Positions 11,943 to 21,202 of a DNA stretch of 64,000 nt are shown piece by piece. The position numbers and the translations under genes were made by a program. The notes below the pieces were generated by a model, which saw only the letters and a program-made list of their open reading frames with translations, was not told the origin of the DNA and ran no database searches. The stretch's first letter is position 1, and every line of letters begins with the position of its first letter. The stretch is from the NCBI GenBank assembly GCA_022578605.1, contig MU394058.1, forward strand, positions 744,001 to 808,000. The letters are read 5' to 3'. This DNA comes from Camillea tinctor (taxonomy: Eukaryota; Ascomycota; Sordariomycetes; Xylariales; Xylariaceae).

Positions 11943-14219
11943 ATGCCGCGCTCGAGTTTTTCAGACAACCCGCTGCTGCGTGTGTCACGGCCAGTGTCAG
12001 CCTGTTCGAGATGTAAGCGCAACATACACCCACCAGAGTTTAGAGGCTGAGAACAAAGAGCAATCAAACTAAAGAACGTCGTATAGGCCGAGCTGCCAAA
12101 GTGAAGGTACCTTGAACCCTGAACTTCAAGTATGCGCTTCTTGTTGTTGACACCTCCCGGTTTACTAGTGCGATGGCAAATTACCTGCCTGTACGGCCTG
12201 CGAGAAGGCCGGCCGTGAGAATGAGTGTTCGGCGGCCAACGACCAATTCGCGAGAGGCAAGGAGCGAAGGTAAGGGAAATTGATTCAACTGTTGATCCAT
12301 CCGCACCTCTACCTCCCATGCACACTGAAGCTCATTTGCCCGTAGTTACGTTGCCGCCCTCGAACTTCGCATTGAAAAGCTGGAACGGCGGTTAGCATAT
12401 GCGCGCTCGAGGAAGGCCTCCGTCGCTCAGCATGAATCCGAAGGCCTTCACTCTGCGCCCCCGGCGGATCGGAAAGACTCGTTAGCTACCATCAAGGCCG
12501 CCATCTACCGTAAAGCCGAGCGGAAGCGGGAGAATTCAGACGTAAACTCTCTCATGTCCGACTTTGGCTTCCTGTAAGTCAATGCCTTGCTATCGACCCC
12601 TAACCCGGTGTCTAAATGCTTACGACCTAGATCTATCGATGCTACAACGCGGGATTTCGAGCCGTCTATGACCAATATGACCTTTGCGCGAGTCGTTTTG
12701 GCTGCTGCTTCTAATGACCCTCTTCCGAACAGCAAGAACTGGCATTTGCCATCTAGGCAAGATGCCATCTCACTCATTCAACACTATATGACCAACATTT
12801 ACTCGCTCTTCCCCGCATTTCCGGAGACTCTCCTTTACAATGTGCTAGATCAGGTGTACACACTGCAAGATCGAATCATTAAGGACTCGGATTACTGGCT
12901 ATTATATATGGTCTTAGCTATCGGGTCAGCTGCGAAAAGTCAAGTGAAGAACGATGACTACTGTATTAAGGGTCTTCATTTTGTTTCCAAGGCCTTGCAG
13001 TACGCCGATCGAGCTCTTACGCCTGGTTATACTTCACAAATACAGTCCCTCATTCTCCTCACCCAGTACTCCATGCTCGACCCTGCCCATTTTGATAGTT
13101 GGCACCTGATAGGCTTCACGTGTCGAGCCGTAATAGACCTGGGCTTTCATCAGGACCCTCCGAGCGAGCAACTTTCTGATAAAGCCGTGCTAGATGTGAG
13201 AAGGAAGACGTTTTACTGCGTTTATTCGCTGGACCGGTAAGTCAGCGAACGCCACGCTCCTTGGACGGAATCTTCATACTTACCCATCCACCCCCCTTTT
13301 TAGATCTATTAGCATGGTTCACCTACGTGCTTTCTCTTTCTCGGATGCAGCGACTAATGTCGCGTGGCCGAGACCTTCATCATTCAGCCGGAAGGGGTCA
13401 ATAAGTGGCCAGTTTCTCCCCAATTGCGAGCCTGCTTTCTTGCTCTTCCAACTGCGTCGAGCTCAGTCGCATTGGTATCAGGCCTTGTTCCAGGCCGATA
13501 CCACCCCGCTAATGGATTCGTCCTCCTTCATTTGGGAGATGTACCAGGACATGAAAGACTGGTCAGACGCACTTCCTAGCACCCTACCGGTGGTCATGAA
13601 GGACCTGTTCGATCTCGAGTTGCGTTACAGCTTTGTTTATTGTATATCGCCCTCGGCTCGGGCTCCTGAACTTACTGATTACGGACGAATGCTCATTTTC
13701 GAACATAGCATCGCCTATCTTAACAAGATATACAGCATCGCGCACAGCAGCGCAAATACTGCATTCTACACATACCACGATGCTTTACGGGTGTTCTTCA
13801 TGGCAAGTCAATTTATGACAGTGCTTCGCCAGGCAGGGGATTGGCTTCTCTCCGGCATCACTCCAGCACCGCCTCCGGCCGAACTGGGCAAGGCGCCCCC
13901 TCCTCCACTGCCCGCTCGACCGAATGGCCCCGCTATGAATAACGTAGAGAGGAGCCTTGATTGCCTAGAGAGAACCTCACGGACATTGGCGAAGTATGGT
14001 GAGAGGTGGGATGACTCAGTATCTTTAAAGACCACTTTCGATGCTAGTTCCCAGGAGTTAATCGACCAGCTACACGTGAGACAGCAGATGAATCAGCGAA
14101 TGTCGCCGCCTCAGCACGTACAGCCGCCGATGCCGAGGGCGGTGAGGTGGGTCGACGTCGATGTCGAGGCCTTGATGAGAGGTAATGTTGGCGGTTCTCG
14201 AGTCAAGTTTGAGCACTGA
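11943..14219 (+). CDS. Zn2Cys6 transcription factor with a 20-nt microexon in the zinc cluster
   Basis: Six exons: 11943..12012, 12087..12106, 12169..12269, 12346..12573, 12631..13236 and 13304..14219, giving 646 residues. All introns are GT-AG and in phase. The zinc cluster is spread over the first three exons, with Cys21, 24, 31, 38, 41 and 50. The 20-nt second exon supplies the linker between Cys24 and Cys31 (RAAKVK); without it the domain cannot form, which supports its reality. A leucine-rich dimerisation segment follows (YVAALELRIEKLERRLAYA). The fungal-specific domain includes HYMTNIYSLFPAFPETLLY, then LILLTQYSML and CVYSLDRSISM. It is a probable nuclear DNA-binding regulator. It is co-oriented with the sugar transporter 1.5 kb downstream, so local regulation is possible but unproven. 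Confidence 0.88.
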
Positions 14220-15711
14220 CAAGACAATACTGCTAGCCCGAAACTAGCCACATGCCCTTCAATTTTGAATCATCATCATATGTACCAAAAATGTTGTTTT
14301 TTCCTTTTCTGCACCAGGTAAACGCTGGACTACCTATATATGATAGAATGATCTTCATTTTTTTTTCTTCGGTTAGCATGCATTTTCTTTATTTGATGAT
14401 GGTTAAGAGGGGGCAGCATTTTTGAAGGGAGCATATTTACCTGGAATCTTGTTACTCACATGGTCTCAGCGTGGCGTTTGGGAGGGTTGAGTTTGTACAT
14501 CGGGAGAGTTGGAGTGAAAATGATTGATCGAATTCAACATGATGATTTACGACTTACTAGAGCTGTTGTTCGAATGTCTACGAATTAGCCGTTAACTACC
14601 TAGGCAGTTATCATGTCTGTCCATTGCATGTTAGCAGTTAAGCAGAAGCATAAGTATTTAGTGACTACTACGTAGTTGAAAGACGTCAAAACCCCCCCTT
14701 CTGCCACGCATATAATATAGCTCGATAAGCCAGGCCTAGAACTATATGCCATTCAGTATATGCATCTAAGCTTATGGACCCCGCGGATAAGTATCCTGGG
14801 GAAACGGGACGGACAACCTATAGAATTACCCACTCAACGGCCTAACTAGTCAAGCCTCAAATCGTTATCGAAAAGGTCTGGATCAAAGCAAGCGAATAAC
14901 AGTCTCACGTAGATTCAGCCGCTGATTAGTTTCTCCCGCGGGAACCGTTGTCTCTCGTGAGCCTGTTGACTTGCGGTGAAAATGTGATTGGTGGAAACAG
15001 GGCAGTGGGTATTCCTCCGCAAAAGTAATCTTAGTCCACCCCAAGTTCTGAAGCAGTAATCCTGGACAAATCTGGGGGGGATTGCAAGCCTGCATCTTGT
15101 ATCTCTTATTCTGGGGGGAATGAAGGGAAAATGTCAGGAAGATGTATGCCTATATTAACGTAGGTAGGTGTATATCAGCAAGCATATACATATCTATAGA
15201 ACTAACATATGCCATGCTTCGGCTCCATATTATATAGTATAAAATGACAGCCGGGGTGGCACGCGATGATACCTAAGCCCGTGCGATTTGGGAAAAAAAG
15301 GGCTGGGTAGGTACTTAGAATAGACCTGGTCTATCTTCAGAAAAAAATGTGTAGTAGTATGCGACCCAGTCCCTTGGACCCCTCCCGCTGCAACCCTCGA
15401 GGGAGAGAGAGAGAAAAAGGCAGTCCGAGAGACGGATGGAAACAAATATGGGGACCGGCAGGCTTACGCGACAAAAACGAATGGGGGGAGAGGATCATTG
15501 ATGGGACAGACTTATACGTCTTAGTTGTGAGTGGCGGATGATATATATGAAATGCCATTCCTCTGATGTTTCGTTTGTCTTTTCTTCTTTTTTTCTCCTC
15601 CCCCCTATTATCTCACCTCCCGAGGTTAGTCATTTCTAGATACCTGGTCTAGATATAAGAAAAGATTCAGAGCTCGTGTGTGGACTAGTATTCCCCGTCG
15701 AGACCGCGAGG
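14220..15711. other. Intergenic, no gene seen
   Basis: This holds the 3' region of the regulator and the promoter of the transporter. Frames at 14883-15095 and 15230-15558 are unrecognised and lack splice continuity. A GAGAGAGAGAGA tract lies near 15401. Confidence 0.55.
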
Positions 15712-17993
15712 ATGGTTAGCTCAAAGAGGGTGTATAACTGGTAAGGAATCCTATCCTTCTCATTGTACTATAGGAACGTAGGTAAAGCTGACGCAAGACG
15801 TCCCGCATAGGTATATCGCCTTGGTGGCGGCCATGTGCATGGTGCTCTACGGCTATGATGCTTCGGTTTTCAACGCTGCACAGGGCTCGGATAACTGGCT
15901 GCTGTGGTTCGATCTCGACACTGTGGGTGGGCTTCCTACCAAATACTGCTGCTACCTAGAACTTACAAGGCTGTTTTTTTTTATCTTCTAGAAAAGGGAT
16001 GCGAACCTCATCGGATTAGTTAATACGGCTTACACCATAGGCGCCATCATCGCTGGCTGGTTCTTGGGTGGCCCAACTGTAAGTTTGTTTCCACCCCCTT
16101 TCCCCGTCGAGCGCTATGTGCTGCTGCTAACCATATATATCCTCTAGGCTGATTATTTTGGAAGACGGATCGGTATGGCCATAGGGTGCATCCTTACCAT
16201 CATCGCGACCTTCTTACAAGCCTTCGCTCCGTGGCATAACCTAGGGTGCTTCATCGGGGGGCGTGTCCTGGTCGGTATCGGGCAGGGAATGGCTCTCAGT
16301 ACGTAGAAACCCGCATGCCTATATCCTGCTCCCCTCCCCCCTCCCCCCAAACGAAACCACCAACTAACATCATATTTCTTTCCCCCTTACGCAGCCGCCG
16401 GACCGACCTACATAGGCGAGGTCTCGCCCCCCGAGATCCGCGGCAAAATCATGACCTTCTGGCAGATGTTCTACTCGGTGGGGTCCTTCATGGCGTACTG
16501 GATCGCATTCGCGTGCAACGCGAACAAAGCGAAGCTGGGCCACTGGGACTGGCGCACCGTGGTGATCTTCCAGATCCTGGTGCCGCTGCTGATCGTGATC
16601 CTGCTGCCGTTCCAGCCCGAGTCGCCGCGCTGGTGGATCAAGCGCCACGGGGACGTGGGCCGCGCGCGCGCCTGCCTGCGCACCATCCGCGACACCGACC
16701 AGGACGTCGAGGACGAGATCCTGGCCATCCGCGAGGCCATCGAGTTCGAGCACGAGGCCCTCGGCGGCGGCAGAGGGTACCTGGCCCTGTTCCGCGACCC
16801 CTCCGTGCGCAGGCGCCTCTACCTCGCCTTCGTCATCAACGTCGGCCAGCAGCTCTCCGGCCAGGGCACCCTCAACTCGTACTCCAGCGCCATCTACAAG
16901 AAGATCTGGACCTCGAGCGAGACCATCAACCTGATCAACGCGCTCAATGCGACTTTCGGCATCGTGTTCACCCTCAATGCGATGTGGACCGCCGACCGCT
17001 TCGGGCGCCGCTGGCTGCTCATCGTCGGGGCTATCGGTATGGCTGTCTGCATGCTGATCGTGCCTATCGTTGGCTTGACTACCCCTGATGTCGTCTCTGC
17101 GGACGGCACGTCGACGACGAAGACACAGCCTGTGGGGATTTCGATCGTGTTCCTGCTCTTTCTTTTCATATTCTTCTATAAGGTACGCGGCATGATGTTC
17201 CTTCTCTTTTTCCACTTCTCAATTTCATCACCACCCCCCCCCCCTATTCTTCCTTTTCCCCATCCTTTCTTTGCCCCCCCGACCGGTGTTATAAATCGTA
17301 ATACCACTCTATTCTGGTACATACGACCATAGGATCTGTAATGCACGGGGTCCCGTCCGCTCCCCCATAGTTAAGCCAGATACCGCCGGATTAGTAGTTG
17401 GGTCGGTGACGACCAGCGAATCCCCGGTGTTGTATGTTTTTGTCACATTCTTTTTTCATTCTTTTTTTTTTTCAAAACCCCCTTTATCATCCCTTTATTA
17501 TATCCCTATACTGTATTATTTTAATATCTCCCTTTCCTTTTTTTTCTATATCATCTTGGTTTTTTTAATATCCCCCCGCTAACTCAAAAATCCAAAATAG
17601 CCATCCTGGGGTGCCACAGTCTGGATCTGGACGTCGGAGGTGTTTAGCATGAACGTGCGCGCGCAAGCGGTCGGCATGTGCTCGCAGATGCAGAACGTAG
17701 CCAACACGGTGTTCCAGCAGTTCTTCCCCATCTTCCTCGCCAACGAGGGGCTCAAGTGCCTGTTCTTCTTCGCCGCCACCAACGTGCTGCTCGGCGTTTT
17801 CGTCTACTGGTTTGTCCCCGAGACCATGCGCGTGCCCCTCGAGGAGATCGACGCCCTCTTCGGCGGGCAGAACCACGCCGAGAAGGGGGGGCAGCTGCTC
17901 GGCGTGCCGGCTGCGGGCGCGCAGACACAGGCGCAGACACAGGTGGGGGCGCAGGGGAAGCAGGAGGATGCTGCTGAGATTAAGGAGGTGTAG
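15712..17993 (+). CDS. MFS sugar transporter (hexose/disaccharide permease type) hosting a 5S gene in intron 5
   Basis: Six exons: 15712..15740, 15811..15922, 15992..16078, 16148..16298, 16395..17182 and 17601..17993, giving 519 residues. Family marks are seen in order: LYGYDAS in helix 1, GGPTADYFGRR after helix 2, GQGMALTAGPTYIGEVSPPEIRG across the exon 4/5 joint (written here with a break: GQGMALT, then AGPTYIGEV), PESPRW before the central loop, DRFGRRW after helix 8, PSWGATVWIWTSE, and a closing PETMRVPLEEIDALFG. This fits the sugar-porter family of twelve-helix plasma-membrane proteins; the substrate is not deducible. The last joint (FIFFYK to PSWGATVW) matches family continuity, so intron 5 (17183..17600, 418 bp) is real. 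It is about five times longer than its siblings because it contains a 5S rRNA gene. A CTAAC branch site lies about 17 bases before its acceptor. Exons 5 and 6 are notably GC-rich. Confidence 0.92.
17290..17296 (+). promoter_or_regulatory. TATA element of the intronic 5S rRNA gene
   Basis: TATAAAT lies at -29 to -23 relative to the 5S start at 17319. Neurospora 5S genes are known to need an upstream TATA element at this distance in addition to internal control regions, so the spacing supports an active Pol III promoter. Confidence 0.7.
17319..17437 (+). rRNA. 5S rRNA: 5S ribosomal RNA gene inside intron 5 of the sugar transporter
   Basis: The RNA is 119 nt, the normal 5S length. Helix I pairs ACATACGAC at the 5' end with GTTGTATGT at the 3' end over nine pairs (one G-U). 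Helix II pairs GGATCTG with CAGATACC, leaving one bulged A. A GGGG/CCCC helix III follows. Helix IV is a perfect five-pair stem, GGTCG with CGACC, capped by GTGA. The internal control region includes AGTTAAGCC at 17369-17377 (box A) and the GGGTCGGTGACGACC segment (box C region). TATAAAT lies at -29 and a T5 terminator at the end. Dispersed 5S genes are usual in filamentous ascomycetes. The unusual part is the position: in sense, wholly within a protein-coding intron. The intact folding argues for a functional gene rather than a decayed pseudogene, but transcription is not shown. Confidence 0.93.
17437..17441 (+). terminator. Pol III terminator of the 5S rRNA gene
   Basis: A run of five T residues starts at the last helix I base and is followed by G, as expected for RNA polymerase III termination. 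Longer T runs lie at about 17451-17472 as possible back-ups. Confidence 0.7.
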
Positions 17994-18815
17994 GGTAGAT
18001 TGGGACGAGGTTGATATGTTAGAACAGTATGCTAGCTTGAATGAAAACTCATGTCGATAATGCAAGACCGGTGTGTTTAGGAGAGTAATCATTTTTAATC
18101 ATGTATATTTGCGAATGATATTTTTTCTAATGCACTGGGGTAACATGTAATCCTATACTACGTACTTACGTACTATTCGCATCGCTAACCTACCTAGGTA
18201 ACTAAAACAATATTCTATAGGAGTTGGAATGGTGTTTCTACCTCGCTAGGTGACTAATACAGCTAATTGTTCGCGGTGTCATTGCAGACTCAACTATTAT
18301 GAACATAAAAGCCGAAGGGAGACAAAGGGCGATGTTTAGGTATGATAGAAGATTTCTATGGATTATGCACCCGTCCGGTGGCGCTTCAGTGTGTAAGTCA
18401 ATTATTACAGAACTTATATACCCCAGCTCCGTTCATGAGCCGATCAGATGGGCTACTAGCGGAACGGTTGCCGATCTGGTAAGATACGAATAGTTCGGGC
18501 GAGCTCCGGCTTGGGAGATCGCCTAAGTAGTGGTCCTCTCTTGATGATAAGTTGTTGATTGGTCCCGGCTGAATAGTTCCAGTTCCCCCAGCCACCACTA
18601 CCGTTACATAGATAGAGCTATGGGAGAGCAAGGGACACTCCATGTGGGGAACTATATGTCGACATTCCAACTACCTTGATGAACCTTGTGTTCCTCATCA
18701 CTTATTCTTAACAGACTACATCTTATACATAATACAAGCCTGTACCTATATGTGCATGTGTGGCCGTCATTCGTAAAAAGAAATCAATTAGATATACTTT
18801 ACCGATAGACTCACC
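17994..18815. other. Intergenic, no gene seen
   Basis: This spacer holds the transporter 3' region and the amidohydrolase promoter. One copy of the palindrome TACCTAGGTA lies at 18191-18200. The frames at 18299-18493 and 18398-18670 are not recognisable. Confidence 0.55.
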
Positions 18816-20325
18816 ATGCATCATCAGTTAGTCGAGGACTTTGTCTATATCACCTACGATGATATCGCCGATGATAGCACCTCCGCGCAGCGGTTGACCC
18901 CGGCCACGCAGCCCGAACCTAAATATCTACGCGACATCAGCACGTTCGTTGACAGCATCTCGGATGAGCTATGGCCCATCAACAAGAAGATACATGATAA
19001 CCCCGAGCTGGGATATAAAGAGTTCATTGCACACGCAACCTTGACAAACTTTATGAAGAGCAAGCCGGGATGGAAGGTAACCCCCTCGGCATACGGGATG
19101 GAGACTGCGTGGGTTGCGGTCTTTGACAGCGGGGTCAAGGGGCCGGTGGTGTCTTTCAACGCGGAGATGGGTGGGTTTCGAATCCAACCCCAGAGTGAGT
19201 TGTTAAGAGCATCGCTAATAGAAAATTGCAGATGCATTGGAAGGGATCGGACATGCGTGCGGACACAATTTAATTGCTACCGCTTCAGTGGCCGGTGCTT
19301 TAGCGACAGCCGAGGTGATGAAACAGCACGAGTTAGGGGGCAAGGTGGTCTTATTTGGGACACCCGCGGAAGAAGGCGAGTCTTTACCTATAGTCCCCTA
19401 ATGCTTTATATGCCCATTTACTACATATTTATTCATTACATCACTCACTCCGTTCGATTCACGTCACATATTCTAACCCATAGTAGGAGGAGGCGGCAAG
19501 ATCAGGCTCCTCGAAGCCGGAGCCTACCGCGACCACAAAGTAGACATCAACCTGATATCGCACCCAGGCATCACGCGGGACGGGGCGCTCATGCGAACGT
19601 CGGCGTACACAGCCTTCAAAGTGGAGTACTTCGGACGGGAAGCGCACGCGGCGGCGAGCCCATGGCTGGGGATCAACGCGCTCGACGCGCTGATCACGGC
19701 GTACAACGGGCTCTCGGTGCTGCGGCAGCAGATCATGCCGGGCGACGTGATCCAGGGCAACATCACGGACGGCGGGCTGCGGCCCAACATCATCCACGCG
19801 TACGCGGCGGGGCGCTTCGTGGCCCGCGCCGACACCCAGGCCCGCCGCGATGAGCTCAAGCGCAAGGTCGACGCGTGCTTCGCCGCGGGCGCCGTCGCCA
19901 CCGGCGCCACCCTCAAGATCACGCCCCAGGGCGCCTACGCCGACCACGTGCCCAACCGCGTCCTGGCTGCGCGCTACCGCGCGTACTTCAACGGCATCGC
20001 GGGCGGGGATGGCTCCAAGATCCCTGAGGATGACGCGGTGGACGAGATGCACGGCCGCACGATGGCGAGTACGGACCAGGGCGATGTCAGCTATGCGATG
20101 CCCAGCCTGAGCCCCGGGTTTTGGATCCCGCCCGGCCCGCAGGGCAACGGACCCCATAGCCCGGACTTTGAGCTGGCGTCGGGGAGGAGGGTCGCGTTCG
20201 AGAAGGCGCTGAAGGTGGGTAAGGGGCTGGCGGGCGTGGCGGTGGATGTGTTGACTACGGAGGGTTTGCTGGAGGAGGTGAAGAGGTCGTGGGAGGAGGA
20301 GATAAAGGGGAAGGTGAGTCTATAG
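18816..20325 (+). CDS. M20-family amidohydrolase/dipeptidase (PM20D2-like), with a GC-AG intron
   Basis: Three exons: 18816..19170, 19232..19375 and 19487..20325, giving 445 residues. Intron 1 is GT-AG. Intron 2 (19376..19486) starts with GCGAGT after GAAG and ends in TAG; only this GC donor restores the family motif PAEEGGGGKIRLLE in phase. Metal-site marks are present: AEMDALEGIGHACGHN (Asp, His and Cys region), PAEEG with the catalytic Glu pair, ISHPG, and a C-terminal STDQGDVSYAMPS. An inserted dimerisation domain lies between. The enzyme should hydrolyse an N-acyl amino acid or dipeptide using two metal ions. No signal peptide is seen, so it is probably cytosolic. It follows the sugar transporter in the same orientation; a joint catabolic role is inference. 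Confidence 0.88.
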
Positions 20326-21202
20326 GTATATACGGGTTTTAACCCTACCTCTGTGTTTCTCGTTTCTCTTTTCACTTGTCTTTTCCTTTCATCTGTATAT
20401 ACCTATCTCTAACTTTTGATATATGAAATGATGAAGACTATCAATACTAGTCCTTTACTAGCTGGTGAACGTTTAGGAGTTTGGAGTTTCCCGATGAGCA
20501 TGGAGCGTGTCAGATGAAGCGATGAATTATACAAAGTCTTGTTAGTGAGATACTTTCTCTAATGAGTAGCCCACGCCCACTTATAAGTAGAATACTATAC
20601 CTACTAACCTTAGGTATATACTAGTACTTAAGTACACACATGCTAGTTCTCTCAGTTCGGCACTAGAACGGGATGTGGTGTAACTCTGGTGCATACGCAA
20701 TTGGCGGACAGCCGTATAATACAATAAGTTCGCACGTGTTGATAAGGAAATAACCCACCGATAAGAAGAGAAGATCTGCCGCCTGCACGACATTGTCATA
20801 ACCAAAGCAGTCACTTGCAGACCAGAGGGAAGCAGGTAGCAGCGGTTACATGAGCAAGAAAGAATAGGGAGTTGTAAAGTACCTACATGTACCTTCTATC
20901 TACCTATGTACCAATGTACATGTAGTAAACCAACCTTATGAGAAAGAGGATCCTCCTTGAACCGACCCTGGGGGGAGATTTACTTTTTTACCTACTACAT
21001 TTTTATTTTTTTTTATTTTTTACCTACAATAACCTTGTCACCAACAATCTAACCCACCATCTATTTTCTTTCTTCCTTTTTTTTCTTCTCTCTCTCTTTC
21101 ATTAAACTTCTTTCACAAACTCTTTGTATTATTTCATTTTCTTGTTGCGGATGAAGACGATATTATCACAATTACCGGTTCCTTCTCTAGGGTTCTTGTA
21201 CA
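20326..21202. other. Intergenic, no gene seen
   Basis: This holds the amidohydrolase 3' region and the promoter of the next gene. Pyrimidine-rich tracts (21001-21125) lie just before the next start, a common feature of fungal promoters. Repeated TACCTA/TGTAC words occur near 20880-20935. Confidence 0.55.

Noticed and set aside
16246..17215. Long overlapping frames on both strands over transporter exon 5
   Set aside because: GC-rich coding DNA opens such frames; their compositions (Arg/Ala/Asp/Gly) show no family and the MFS frame explains the region.
19171..19190. TTTCGAATCC resembling a tRNA B box in amidohydrolase intron 1
   Set aside because: No cloverleaf can be drawn and the upstream side is coding sequence.
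19459..20157. 232-codon minus-strand frame over amidohydrolase exon 3
   Set aside because: Shadow of the GC-rich sense exon with Arg/Ala/Val-rich, unrecognisable translation.
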